37,064 nt of DNA, from positions 1 through 37,064 of the forward strand of contig JAAYUG010000084.1 in NCBI GenBank assembly GCA_012517825.1, read 5' to 3'. Source of the DNA: Bacteroidales bacterium (GTDB taxonomy: Bacteria > Bacteroidota > Bacteroidia > Bacteroidales > JAAYUG01). The translations under genes and the position numbers were made by a program. Below, one piece after another: positions 9,376 to 17,290 of this stretch (its first letter is position 1; every line of letters begins with the position of its first letter). Under the pieces are notes generated by a model. The model had not been told where the DNA came from. It worked only from the letters and a program-made list of their open reading frames with translations, and did no database searches.

Positions 9376-10176
9376 TCATCCGACCGTCAGATTGACAACA
9401 TATCCCTGATGCGCCCTGACGTTAAATACCGTGCCATCCTGAAAAATGAGATATTGCCCTCTGATGCCGGCAAGAATTCCCTTAAAGGAGGGGGTATTGA
9501 GGAGGTTCAGCTGATGCACTGACGATGGATAGGAAGAAACCGGGTATTCTATCGTCGTAATTGTGTCATCATTGGTAAAAAAGTGGGAAAGATCCCCGGG
9601 GATCCATTTAGAGGCAGTAGCTTTAATTTCGAGGAGGTTAAGATTGTCATCCTTTTTGTCAGTGAGCATGTGCCTCCAGTTGGTTTTATCGGGCAGGTGA
9701 TTTTTCAGGGCAACTTCTATAAGTCCGGCTGTATGGCGGTTTGGAGTCCGGGCAAACCGGATTGCTTTCCATGCGCCCTGATCAATCCATCGTTCGGGGA
9801 TCTGTGATGAGCGGGTTACCCCAATTTTCACTGCACTGGTAAGGGCAAGATATACAAAGTGATCCTGCAGGCAATGCTCTTTCGACCATTCCATGTCGCG
9901 CGAAATGCCAAGATGCGCCTGACACAACTCAGGGCGTAAAACACATTCGCTGGTTTCAGGAACAGACAGAAAACAGGGATAACAATATCCTTGTCCATAG
10001 GTTTTTTTTATTAACCTTCCGCAATGTATGCAGTGGATTTCTCCTTTGAAATCAATTTCCAGAGGCAAGCCTATCCAGGTGTTCAAAGGAATATCTTCCG
10101 GTTGACTCCGCAGAAAATATCTGACAGGGGCTTCATGGATTACCCTCATTTTATATAGCTGAACGGTCAGTTGCAT
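9376..10176 (-). CDS. DUF2797 protein, zinc-ribbon plus GIY-YIG-like domain
   Basis: 266 aa. The N-terminal third carries two CxxC pairs, C49/C52 (CIHC) and C65/C68 (CYPC), followed by C78, C85 and H88, so a structural zinc site is likely. From about residue 105 the segment HFVYLAL...VKIGVTRSSQIPERWIDQGA, then R-T-P-N-R and AGLIEVALK, resembles the core of GIY-YIG-like domains (VYLAL for the GIY/YIG strands, an R in the following helix, E at the family's metal position). The C-terminus (GILAGIRGQYLIFQDGTVFNVR) is typical for DUF2797. Function is unknown; nucleic-acid binding is inference. The ATG at 10176 precedes the first strand; M10 is an alternative start. It is transcribed away from the PspC operon. 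Confidence 0.75.
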   Translation of the reverse strand: MQLTVQLYKMRVIHEAPVRYFLRSQPEDIPLNTWIGLPLEIDFKGEIHCIHCGRLIKKTYGQGYCYPCFLSVPETSECVLRPELCQAHLGISRDMEWSKEHCLQDHFVYLALTSAVKIGVTRSSQIPERWIDQGAWKAIRFARTPNRHTAGLIEVALKNHLPDKTNWRHMLTDKKDDNLNLLEIKATASKWIPGDLSHFFTNDDTITTIEYPVSSYPSSVHQLNLLNTPSFKGILAGIRGQYLIFQDGTVFNVRAHQGYVVNLTVG

Positions 10177-10309
10177 AAGCCAAAGTGCCAGCTCACAAGG
10201 TTTAAAAGAATTTGTCGTACGAGCAACCGGTTATACGTTTTGAAGCAAGACGATTTGGTAATAAAAGTAGCATAAAGTGGAATGAAAAAAGATTTTTTTG
10301 AAAAAATAA

Positions 10310-10328
10310 TACTATGCATAACATAGTA
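10310..10328. promoter_or_regulatory. Candidate PadR operator (19-bp palindrome)
   Basis: TACTATGCATAACATAGTA is an inverted repeat with 7-bp arms (TACTATG/CATAGTA) and a 5-bp spacer. It sits where the -33 element of the promoter at 10343-10350 would lie, so a bound dimer would block RNA polymerase. PadR-family regulators bind such short AT-rich dyads and usually autoregulate; a padR gene is the second gene of this operon. A degenerate second copy (AAGTATGCATTAAAAAGTA, 14 of 19 identical) lies at 10361-10379 between promoter and start codon. Confidence 0.5.
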
Positions 10329-10342
10329 ATAAAAAAAATATA

Positions 10343-10350
10343 TATCTTTG
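10343..10350 (+). promoter_or_regulatory. -7 promoter box of the PspC-PadR operon
   Basis: TATCTTTG matches TAnnTTTG exactly. Transcription would start near 10356, about 30 nt before the ATG at 10387. No clear -33 TTTG is present at the right spacing; that position is occupied by the palindrome at 10310-10328, which fits a regulated promoter. Confidence 0.55.
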
Positions 10351-10386
10351 CAATGAATTTAAGTATGCATTAAAAAGTATTACAAA

Positions 10387-10980
10387 ATGAAAAAAACGAA
10401 CCATGTAAATATCGGTGGCATGGTATTTACCATCGATGAAGATGCGTACCAGCGTCTGGCAGGTTATCTGGATGCGGTTGAGGCACATTTCAGGGACAGC
10501 GAGGAGCGACAGGAGATAGTGGGAGATATTGAGAGCAGGATAGCGGATTTATTGCGAAAGAGAATGGGCACCAGGGAAGTAGTTGTAATGGAAGATATTG
10601 TGGAAATCATCGGAATACTTGGTGATCCGGAGGAATTTGGAGGCAGGGGCGGCAGTTCGGAATATACCTGGAAAGAAAGCCATAGCCGGTATTACAGAAG
10701 GATGTACCGTGATCCGGATCACCGGATATTGGGAGGAGTATGTGCCGGTATGGGTGCATACTGGCATATCGATCCTGTTTTATTGCGGATTGCTTTTCTG
10801 ATTGCCTTTTTTGGTTTCGGGATAGGTTTTTTGATTTATCTGTTATTGTGGATTGTACTGCCGCCGGCAAGGACAACGGCAGAAAAGCTGGAAATGCGGG
10901 GGGAGCCTGTTACGTTTGAAAACATCGGGAAATTTGTGAAAGAAGAATTCGGGCAGGTTAAAAAGAATATGAAGTTATAA
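10387..10980 (+). CDS. PspC-domain membrane protein (short paralog)
   Basis: 197 aa. Residues 1-85 form a soluble N-terminal module (VNIGGMVFTIDEDAYQRL, then a helical EIVGDIESRIADLLRKRM segment) common in Bacteroidota PspC proteins. The PspC domain follows at about 103-160 (RMYRDPDHRILGGVCAGMGAYW...LLRIAFLIAF...LLLWIVLPPA) with one or two membrane helices, then a short basic cytoplasmic tail. PspC-type proteins sense envelope stress or regulate the Psp response in other bacteria; here the role is inferred. It is the first gene of an operon with padR (12 bases later) and a longer paralog. The two N-terminal modules share MKKT...VNIGG and DEDAY. Confidence 0.85.
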   Translation: MKKTNHVNIGGMVFTIDEDAYQRLAGYLDAVEAHFRDSEERQEIVGDIESRIADLLRKRMGTREVVVMEDIVEIIGILGDPEEFGGRGGSSEYTWKESHSRYYRRMYRDPDHRILGGVCAGMGAYWHIDPVLLRIAFLIAFFGFGIGFLIYLLLWIVLPPARTTAEKLEMRGEPVTFENIGKFVKEEFGQVKKNMKL

Positions 10981-10992
10981 ATACAAAACAAG

Positions 10993-11343
10993 ATGGAAAA
11001 GATAAATCTGGATAATATTCAGGCACAGATGCGGAAGGGAGTACTTGAGTACTGTATTCTGCTTGTGCTGTCTCAACGGGATGCATATGCATCCGATCTG
11101 ATTGAGATACTGAAAGAATCGCGTATCATTGTTGTTGAAGGAACGTTGTATCCGTTGCTTACACGGCAGAAGAATGCTGGTCTGCTCAGTTACCGGTGGG
11201 AGGAATCTCCCCAGGGTCCTCCGAGGAAGTATTATTCTCTGACAGAAAAAGGGAGAGAATTTCTGAAAGACCTCGACCAGTCGTGGAGGGATCTGGTTCT
11301 TACTGTCAATACACTTCGTGAAAAAATGAATCCTGTATCATAA
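10993..11343 (+). CDS. PadR-family transcriptional regulator
   Basis: 116 aa winged-helix repressor. MRKGVLEYCILLVLS (13-27) is the first helix, AYASDLIEIL the second, and VEGTLYPLLTRQKNAGLLSYRW followed by QGPPRKYYSLTEKGREFL is the diagnostic PadR recognition helix and wing. The C-terminal helix (about 95-112) would dimerise the protein. It lacks a long effector domain and belongs to the short PadR-s2 class, whose ligands are often small hydrophobic compounds or unknown. Being sandwiched between two PspC genes suggests it controls this operon, probably through the palindrome at 10310-10328. Confidence 0.88.
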   Translation: MEKINLDNIQAQMRKGVLEYCILLVLSQRDAYASDLIEILKESRIIVVEGTLYPLLTRQKNAGLLSYRWEESPQGPPRKYYSLTEKGREFLKDLDQSWRDLVLTVNTLREKMNPVS

Positions 11344-11359
11344 GAAAAATCATAATACC

Positions 11360-12943
11360 ATGAAAAAGACCATCAAAGTGAATATAGGCGGGACAGTGTT
11401 TCATCTTGATGAAGATGCCTATGCCCGAATGAAGGAATATCTCGACAGCCTGAGCCGCCGGTTTGGAAACGGTGCTACAGGAAAGGAGATAATGGAAGAT
11501 ATTGAACTGCGCATTGCAGAACTTTTAAACAAGCAACTCAAAGGGAGGGAATCTGCCAATCTGGAGGATGTGCGGCAGGTTACTGAAATTCTGGGTGCTC
11601 CGGAAGATATTGAAGGAGAAGAAGGAGAGTCTTCGGGGAGTGAGGGACCAGAAAGCCGTGCAAAGGCAATCCGAAGGTTATACCGGGATCCGGAACATGG
11701 CGTTTTAGGAGGCGTCTGTGCCGGGCTGGGTGCTTATTTTAATGTTGATCCCTTATTGTTCAGGATTTTGTTTGTTGCTTTCCTGATTGCATATGGGTCA
11801 ACGGCAATTATTTATCTGATTTTCTGGTTGGTTGTACCTCCGGCCCGAACCATGGCACAAAAACTGGAAATGGCAGGGAAACCTGTTACCGTTGACAATA
11901 TTGAAAGTGCTTTGAGGGAAGAATGGGAAGCAATACGGGAAAATGTGAAAAAGATGGATGTGCCCTCATGGGGAAGAAGGGTGGTTATGTTTCTTGAAGA
12001 AATTGTGCGGGCAGTAATTGTTTTTCTTGGTAAGGTGTTGCAATTTCTTGCCGTTCTGGCCGGAGGTTTGTTCATTCTGCTTGGTTCAATGCTTCTCATT
12101 GCTGTCCTATGGACCTTTTTTGTTCAGAAACCATTATATACCGGCGTGTTTGATGATATGAGTTTCAGGCTATCTGACCTTACAGCGATATTTTTTCCAT
12201 CGACTGATCCGGTTATTCTGGCTATCGGGGTTGGTTTGTTCATCGGCATACCGGTAATGGCTATGCTGTACTGGGGCATTAAACTGGTTTTCCGGTTTAA
12301 AACCGAAAACAGGGCAATTGGTATATCAGCTGTCATAGCATGGGTATTCAGTATCTGCTTATTGCTGATGATCGGGCTGACAGAAGCTCAGGAATATCAG
12401 CGTACCGGAACGCATGAAGATCGCTTTATGCTGGATACTCTCCATGGGAATACCTACATTCTTGAAGTTGATACATCAGGGATGGGAGAAATAAAACGAA
12501 ATGCAATTTACATGGAAAAAGATCAGTTTGGATTATACTATAAACGTGATGAAAAAAGATTCATTGGAAGGCCTTTTCTCGACATAGTCAAATCGGAGGA
12601 TGGCAAAGCCTATCTGGTTGTGACGAAGGAAGTGCAGGGAAGAACTGAAAGGGAGGCAGGAGAAACGGTCCGCAAAATGGAGTATGCATGGTCAGTAAAC
12701 GATAACAGGATTATACTGGGATCCTCATTTAATCTGCCTTCCGGTGCTCAATGGAAAGGAGCGCGGGTAAACATAAAGCTCTATATTCCCGAGGGGAAAA
12801 AGGTCTACATCCCCGAAACGGCAGTTACTATGCTTGACGAATATGAGCATTGTGAGAATCTCTGCCGCAAAGAAATTGTCGGAAAGACCTGGGAAATGGT
12901 AAAAAGCGGACTTTGTAATCCTGAACAGGGAACCGGTTTTTAG
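11360..12943 (+). CDS. PspC-domain membrane protein (long paralog)
   Basis: 527 aa. It begins like the short paralog (VNIGGTVFHLDEDAYARM), with the helical module to about 85, an acidic linker, and the PspC domain at about 104-162 (RLYRDPEHGVLGGVCAGLGAYF). Further hydrophobic segments follow near 210-255, 284-312 and 318-340. Residues from about 350 form a likely extracytoplasmic domain with beta-rich character, ending in a segment with C495 and C499. It lies 16 bases after padR. The extra C-terminal domain may be the sensing part; this is inference from layout. No frameshift is seen. Confidence 0.85.
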   Translation: MKKTIKVNIGGTVFHLDEDAYARMKEYLDSLSRRFGNGATGKEIMEDIELRIAELLNKQLKGRESANLEDVRQVTEILGAPEDIEGEEGESSGSEGPESRAKAIRRLYRDPEHGVLGGVCAGLGAYFNVDPLLFRILFVAFLIAYGSTAIIYLIFWLVVPPARTMAQKLEMAGKPVTVDNIESALREEWEAIRENVKKMDVPSWGRRVVMFLEEIVRAVIVFLGKVLQFLAVLAGGLFILLGSMLLIAVLWTFFVQKPLYTGVFDDMSFRLSDLTAIFFPSTDPVILAIGVGLFIGIPVMAMLYWGIKLVFRFKTENRAIGISAVIAWVFSICLLLMIGLTEAQEYQRTGTHEDRFMLDTLHGNTYILEVDTSGMGEIKRNAIYMEKDQFGLYYKRDEKRFIGRPFLDIVKSEDGKAYLVVTKEVQGRTEREAGETVRKMEYAWSVNDNRIILGSSFNLPSGAQWKGARVNIKLYIPEGKKVYIPETAVTMLDEYEHCENLCRKEIVGKTWEMVKSGLCNPEQGTGF

Positions 12944-12960
12944 ATTCCGGTTGATTTTAT

Positions 12961-12968
12961 TACTTTTG
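12961..12968 (+). promoter_or_regulatory. -7 promoter box for tRNA-Gln
   Basis: TACTTTTG matches TAnnTTTG. It lies 17 bases after the stop of the long PspC gene and 31 bases before the tRNA, so the tRNA can be made independently of the PspC operon. The upstream -33 element is only a T-run near 12937-12941. Confidence 0.45.
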
Positions 12969-12999
12969 CGCTCCGGTAGTCGGAACAATGATATGAATT

Positions 13000-13070
13000 T
13001 GTCCGATGGTGTAACGGTAGCACTGCAGATTTTGGTTCTGCCTGTCCAGGTTCGAATCCTGGTCGGACAA
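13000..13070 (+). tRNA. tRNA-Gln (anticodon TTG)
   Basis: 71 nt with a full cloverleaf. The acceptor stem is TGTCCGA (13000-13006) with TCGGACA (13063-13069), then discriminator A. The anticodon arm is GCAGA-TTTTGGT-TCTGC with anticodon TTG, reading CAA/CAG. The T arm is CCAGG-TTCGAAT-CCTGG. CCA is not encoded (the next bases are CAA), so the tail must be added by the nucleotidyltransferase. Confidence 0.95.
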
Positions 13071-13086
13071 CAAAAAATAAATGCAC

Positions 13087-13128
13087 TATAGGGGATGTTG
13101 AAAAACGAAGTTTTCAACATCCCCTATA
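13087..13128 (+). terminator. Perfect 18-bp palindrome, probable terminator after tRNA-Gln
   Basis: The arms TATAGGGGATGTTGAAAA (13087-13104) and its exact complement (13111-13128) flank a 6-nt loop. The 3' arm is followed by AATTTTATATTTTA, a loose T-rich tract, and a 4-A run opens the inner stem, so it could terminate in either direction. It sits 17 bases after the tRNA. A stem of 18 perfect pairs is longer than needed for a terminator, so a dispersed palindromic repeat is an alternative. Confidence 0.6.
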
Positions 13129-13250
13129 AATTTTATATTTTAGCCGGTTGATACTGCGCGTCAACTGATAAATGGCATGTTCCTTTCGTGTTACAAAACT
13201 TTAAGTTAGCTCTTTGATGTATTCTTAATTCAATAAAAAAAGTAATTATC

Positions 13251-14708
13251 ATGGTTACTTTCGGAATTTCGCTGCTGCTTCTAATTGTTGGATATCTTGT
13301 TTACGGGAAGATCGTTGAAAAAATTTTCGGAGCTGATCCGAAGATACAGACTCCGGCTTACACCCGTCAGGATGGTGTTGATTATGTGCCATTGTCATGG
13401 AAGAAAGCGTTTCTGATTGAATTTCTCAATATTGCAGGTTTGGGCCCTATTTTTGGTGCAGTGGCCGGTGCGATGTGGGGTCCGGTTGCTTTTCTATGGA
13501 TTGTATTTGGCTGCATTTTTGCAGGAGCTGTACACGATTATTTTTCGGGTATGATATCGGTACGCCAGGGTGGACTCAGCATACCTGAAATTGTCGGCAA
13601 ATACCTGGGGAACGGCATTAAACAGTTCATGCGGTTGTTTACTGTGCTGCTCATGGTGATTGTCGGAGCGGTTTTCATTACCGGTCCGGCAGGAATTCTT
13701 GGAAATATGACGAAAGGTATATTGCCTGTATCGTTCTGGGTGATCGTTGTTTTGATCTACTATATTATGGCAACTATGCTTCCTATAGATAAAATCATAG
13801 GGAAGATTTACCCTTTTTTTGGGATAGCATTGCTTTTTATGGCGGTTAGCATCAGCGTGGGGCTTTTGGCGGAAGGGTATCATATTCCCGAACTTACAGC
13901 CAACACCTTCCTTAATCTGCATTCTGATCCTGGCCGGTTTCCGGTTTTTCCTCTGATGTTTATCACCATAGCATGCGGGGCTATCTCAGGCTTTCATTCC
14001 ACGCAGGCTCCTCTTATGGCGCGTTGCCTTACGAATGAAAAACTGGGAAGAAGAGTTTTTTACGGGGCTATGGTAGCTGAAGGGATTGTGGCCCTGATAT
14101 GGGCTGCTGCCGGAATGGCATTTTTTGGAGGGGTTGAGCCGCTGAATGAAGTAATGAATGCCCATCAGGGGAATGCGGCATGGGCAGTGAACGAAATAGC
14201 CAATACCTTACTCGGCAAGGTAGGGGCGATTCTTGCCCTGCTGGGCGTTGTTGCGGCACCTATTACATCAGGAGATACTGCCTTCCGGAGTGCGCGTCTT
14301 ATAGTTGCTGATTTTCTGGGAAGCAACCAGAAGAAGATCCGAAATAGATTATACATCAGTGTTCCCTTATTTGCCGTAGGGTTCTTCCTCAGTCAGGTTG
14401 ATTTTGCGATCATCTGGCGGTACATGGCATGGAGCAACCAGACCCTGGCGACCATTGTTTTATGGGCTATTACGGCATATCTCATTTCGGAAAAGAAATT
14501 TTTCTGGATCACTTTTTTACCGGCCCTGTTTATGACGGTGGTCACCACTACATACATTATGGTGGCCCCTGAAGGTTTCCGTTTGCCCTTGTTCCCTTCA
14601 ACCATTGCAGGAATCATTATTTCGCTGGGAATAGGTTCCCTTTTCCTGCATTATGCCTTTGGAGGAACTTTTGCTCTTGTACGGTCTGCTTCCAGGAAAA
14701 TAAACTGA
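13251..14708 (+). CDS. cstA: CstA-type carbon-starvation / pyruvate transporter
   Basis: 485 aa, many transmembrane helices. Visible family motifs are NIAGLGPIFGAVAGAMWGP (60-78) and GAVHDYFSGMISVRQGG (92-108), followed by GPAGIL and a SGFHSTQAPLMARC segment with ITSGDTAFRSARL later. E. coli CstA and BtsT are about 700 aa and import pyruvate or peptides with protons. This shorter form, about 480 aa, is common in Bacteroidota and Firmicutes and lacks the C-terminal extension. The substrate is inferred. The ATG begins directly in the first helix. It is followed by the SIS-domain gene and aat on the same strand with short gaps, a probable operon. Confidence 0.85.
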   Translation: MVTFGISLLLLIVGYLVYGKIVEKIFGADPKIQTPAYTRQDGVDYVPLSWKKAFLIEFLNIAGLGPIFGAVAGAMWGPVAFLWIVFGCIFAGAVHDYFSGMISVRQGGLSIPEIVGKYLGNGIKQFMRLFTVLLMVIVGAVFITGPAGILGNMTKGILPVSFWVIVVLIYYIMATMLPIDKIIGKIYPFFGIALLFMAVSISVGLLAEGYHIPELTANTFLNLHSDPGRFPVFPLMFITIACGAISGFHSTQAPLMARCLTNEKLGRRVFYGAMVAEGIVALIWAAAGMAFFGGVEPLNEVMNAHQGNAAWAVNEIANTLLGKVGAILALLGVVAAPITSGDTAFRSARLIVADFLGSNQKKIRNRLYISVPLFAVGFFLSQVDFAIIWRYMAWSNQTLATIVLWAITAYLISEKKFFWITFLPALFMTVVTTTYIMVAPEGFRLPLFPSTIAGIIISLGIGSLFLHYAFGGTFALVRSASRKIN

Positions 14709-14715
14709 ATCAGGC

Positions 14716-15654
14716 ATGGAGAAGGATGGGGTTCACGGCATGATTTCAGAAATAAAGGAAATTCCTGAATATGCTGAGAAAGTTCTGACAACCGAACAGG
14801 TATTTTCTTTGCCTCCCCATGTTCCCTATATTGGAATCGGATCATCGTATTACGCTCCGCTGGCTATGCAGCTTGCCGGATATCCGGTCAATGCTTATCC
14901 GGCTTCCGAGTTTTACCATGTCAATCAGGGGAAAAGCTTTCCTCATGGTGTTCTCATTTCGCAGTCGGGAAAGAGTTCCGAAGTACTCTGGTGCAGCAAA
15001 TTATTCCGGGAATATATTGCAGTGACCAATGAAGGGGAAAGCCCTCTCGCCATGAACGCCAATTGTTCAGTAAAACTGCTCATGCATGCCGGAAGAGAAG
15101 AATTCTCCTCTTCCAAAACCTATGTTAATACATTGTTGGTTTTGCTCAGGGGTTTTCAATCGGATATTCAGCCGCTGGTGGCTTTTCTGAGGGAATATAT
15201 GGCGGAAGCCGAAAGAACGGGGCGTGAGATGGCTGCCTTTGTTCATGAAAAACAGACGAAGGGGGTTTTAAGGGGGATTTTTATTCTGGGAGCCGGCTGC
15301 TCAACTGCTACTGCTTTACAGGCGTCCCTCATCTGCAGCGAATCAACCAGGATGGTATTTACAGGGATGCCACTGGCCTGGTATGATCATGGATATAAAG
15401 AGACAGCGGAAGGATCGGTCGTACTATTCATTGCACCCGAATCGGAAACCGATGCCAGACGAGCAGAGAAAATAGCAGGACTGGTAGGGAAGTCGGGCGG
15501 GTATCCTTACTTTACAAAGCCTTTACCAGGAGGTTTATTTAAGCCTGTCCTGGAAATCATTCCCTTCAATTTTCTGGCTGTTTATCTGGCTGAATATCTC
15601 GGAAGAAAGGATTTCTTTACCATAGGCAGCAAAGTTACTGAAAACGATTTGTAG
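14716..15654 (+). CDS. SIS-domain sugar-phosphate isomerase/deaminase-like protein
   Basis: 312 aa from the ATG at 14716; an internal ATG at 14740 (MISEIKEIPEYAEKVL) looks like the true family N-terminus and would give 304 aa. There are two SIS folds: GIGSSYYAP (40-48), SQSGKSSEV (82-90) and SSKTYVNTL (132-140) in the first, and GAGCSTATALQASLICSES (192-210) in the second. These align with the isomerase half of GlmS; E209 and the DHG at 224-226 sit where GlmS has its catalytic Glu and His. There is no glutaminase domain, so it resembles AgaS or FrlB-type enzymes that deaminate or deglycate amino-sugar phosphates. The substrate cannot be read. It starts 7 bases after cstA and ends 28 bases before aat. 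Confidence 0.75.
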   Translation: MEKDGVHGMISEIKEIPEYAEKVLTTEQVFSLPPHVPYIGIGSSYYAPLAMQLAGYPVNAYPASEFYHVNQGKSFPHGVLISQSGKSSEVLWCSKLFREYIAVTNEGESPLAMNANCSVKLLMHAGREEFSSSKTYVNTLLVLLRGFQSDIQPLVAFLREYMAEAERTGREMAAFVHEKQTKGVLRGIFILGAGCSTATALQASLICSESTRMVFTGMPLAWYDHGYKETAEGSVVLFIAPESETDARRAEKIAGLVGKSGGYPYFTKPLPGGLFKPVLEIIPFNFLAVYLAEYLGRKDFFTIGSKVTENDL

Positions 15655-15682
15655 CATTGCCTGTAGGGTAAATTCTGTACAA

Positions 15683-16396
15683 ATGGAATGCAGGCAGATA
15701 CAACTGGATTATCAATGGTTGAAAGAGCAGGGAGACAGAATATTTCCTCCTGCAGAAGAAGCAGATGAGCATGGCCTTCTGGCATACGGGGGTGAACTGA
15801 CCAAGGAATTGCTGCTGGTTGCGTATGCAAGAGGTTTGTTCCCCTGGTATAATCCCGGAGAGCCTGTTTTGTGGTGGTGTCCTGATCCCAGGATGATTCT
15901 GTTGCCGGAATGGTTTAACCCATCAAAGTCGTTACGAAGAAAGGTCCGGTCAGGAGTGTTTGAAGTCCGCTCTGATACCTGTTTTGATGAGGTAATCAGG
16001 CATTGTGCCAGGGTTCCAAGGCCCGGTCAGGAAGGCACATGGATAACTTCGGAAATGGAGCGGGCCTATATTGCATTGCATAAGGAAGGTTTTGCCCATT
16101 CGATAGAGGTGTTCCATGAGGGGGGACTGGCAGGAGGGTTATACGGGGTATCACTGGGTAAGGCGTTTTTCGGAGAATCGATGTTTTATCTTGTTTCGGA
16201 TGCCTCCAAAGTGGCTTTTTATTTTCTGGTTGAATTTCTTAAGAAGCATGAATTTCATCTGATCGATGCCCAGGTAACCACCACGCACCTGAAAAACCTG
16301 GGTGGCCGGGAAGTGCCAAGGAATGCTTTTCTGGGAATGCTTGAAAAAGCCCTTCAGTTTCCGACTTTACAGGGCAAATGGGAAGTATCTGGTTGA
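15683..16396 (+). CDS. aat: Leucyl/phenylalanyl-tRNA--protein transferase
   Basis: 237 aa, close to the 234 aa of E. coli Aat. The enzyme adds Leu or Phe from aminoacyl-tRNA to proteins with N-terminal Arg or Lys, marking them for ClpAP through the N-end rule. Motifs are GLLAYGGELTKELLLVAYAR (31-50), GLFPWYNPGEPVLWWCPDPR (51-70), EGTWI (117-121), HSIEVF (139-144), GGLYGVSLG (151-159), FFGESMF (162-168), DAQ (195-197) and H202. The WWSPDPR motif reads WWCPDPR here. All recognised active-site segments are present. The start follows the SIS gene by 28 bases. Confidence 0.93.
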   Translation: MECRQIQLDYQWLKEQGDRIFPPAEEADEHGLLAYGGELTKELLLVAYARGLFPWYNPGEPVLWWCPDPRMILLPEWFNPSKSLRRKVRSGVFEVRSDTCFDEVIRHCARVPRPGQEGTWITSEMERAYIALHKEGFAHSIEVFHEGGLAGGLYGVSLGKAFFGESMFYLVSDASKVAFYFLVEFLKKHEFHLIDAQVTTTHLKNLGGREVPRNAFLGMLEKALQFPTLQGKWEVSG

Positions 16397-16491
16397 GCCC
16401 TGCATTGGAAGAATCCGAATGCAATGTGACAAAAAAGAATCAATTCGTTGGTTTCAATTTGTTTCAGCGGGTGTGGGATGCCGGCGAAGTG

Positions 16492-16542
16492 CGCATTAGT
16501 TCTTTTGCATTCCTAATGCGTAACAGGGTAAAAAGAGAAAGT
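16492..16542 (+). repeat. 51-bp dispersed repeat, copy A
   Basis: Aligned without gaps to the reverse strand of 18112-18162, 41 of 51 positions match. Similarity continues outward to a shared ATGCCGGC (16478-16485 here, complement of 18181-18188), with about 12 extra bases in copy B. Copy A contains an inverted repeat CGCATTAG (16492-16499) / CTAATGCG (16513-16520). The two copies are inverted relative to each other and flank frr and pyrH. Confidence 0.7.
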
Positions 16543-16568
16543 GCCACAGAAATATCTGCGGCACTTTC
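16531..16568 (-). terminator. Rho-independent terminator of pyrH-frr
   Basis: Read on the - strand, GAAAGTGCC...GGCACTTTC (16568-16560 and 16545-16537) with inner CAGA/TCTG pairs forms a stem with one mismatch and a 4-nt loop, followed by TCTTTTT. It begins about 45 bases after the frr stop. On the + strand no T-tract follows, so it serves frr and not aat. Confidence 0.7.
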
Positions 16569-16612
16569 ATCTGAACACAGGTTAGTATTAGTTAGTACAG
16601 GGTTGCCTATTT

Positions 16613-17176
16613 TTATACGGTTAGTATTTCCTGTTCTTTTTTAGCAAATATATCATCAATTTTTTTAATATGCTGCTCGGTAATTTTTTCGAGTTCTGTT
16701 TCGCCCTTTTTCACTTCATCTTCAGGCACATGTTCTTTTTGAAGTTTTTTTAATTCCTCCATAGCTTCCCTTCTGGCAGTGCGGATTCCGACTCTGGCCG
16801 TTTCGCATTCATGCTTTACCTGTTTTACCAGTTCTTTTCTTCTTTCTTCGGTAAGCTGAGGAACAACCAGGCGGATGACCTCCCCGTTGTTGGCGGGAGT
16901 AATTCCTATGTTTGCCTGGAGGATGGCCTTTTCAATAGGGCCGATCATTGACTTTTCCCAGGGCTGGATCAGAATGGTTCTGGCATCGGTTGTACTGATG
17001 TTCGATACCTGATTAAGAGGGGTGTTGACACCATAATAATCAACATGAATGCCGTCCAGAAGATGAGGATTTGCCCTCCCTGCGCGAAGTTTAAGAAGTT
17101 CTCCATCAAGGTACTTAACTGCCTTTTCCATTTTTTCTTTTGCCACATCAAGCACCAGCTGAACGTCTTCGTGCAT
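16613..17176 (-). CDS. frr: Ribosome recycling factor
   Basis: 187 aa, the usual length of RRF, which with EF-G splits post-termination ribosomes. Domain I is the three-helix bundle: the first helix covers about 5-28, then LRAGRANPHLLDGIHVDYYG (30-49) leads into domain II (TPLNQVSNIS, DARTILIQPWE). GITPANNGEVIRLVVPQLTEERR (112-134) returns to the long helices, which run to the C-terminus. All conserved segments are present. It follows pyrH with a 114-base gap and no clear promoter box, so it is probably cotranscribed with it. Confidence 0.95.
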   Translation of the reverse strand: MHEDVQLVLDVAKEKMEKAVKYLDGELLKLRAGRANPHLLDGIHVDYYGVNTPLNQVSNISTTDARTILIQPWEKSMIGPIEKAILQANIGITPANNGEVIRLVVPQLTEERRKELVKQVKHECETARVGIRTARREAMEELKKLQKEHVPEDEVKKGETELEKITEQHIKKIDDIFAKKEQEILTV

Positions 17177-17290
17177 AAACAGAAGGTTTTTAAAAGCGTA
17201 CGAAATATAGTTATTTTTTTTATTTCACCAACAAATTTGCAAATTTTTCAGCCATGGAAGTGTTTTCTGCAGAGGAACACGGCTATTGGA

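Noticed and set aside
13131..13250. Promoter of cstA
   Set aside because: TAGCTCTTTG near 13210 has four instead of two bases between TA and TTTG, so no reliable box can be called.
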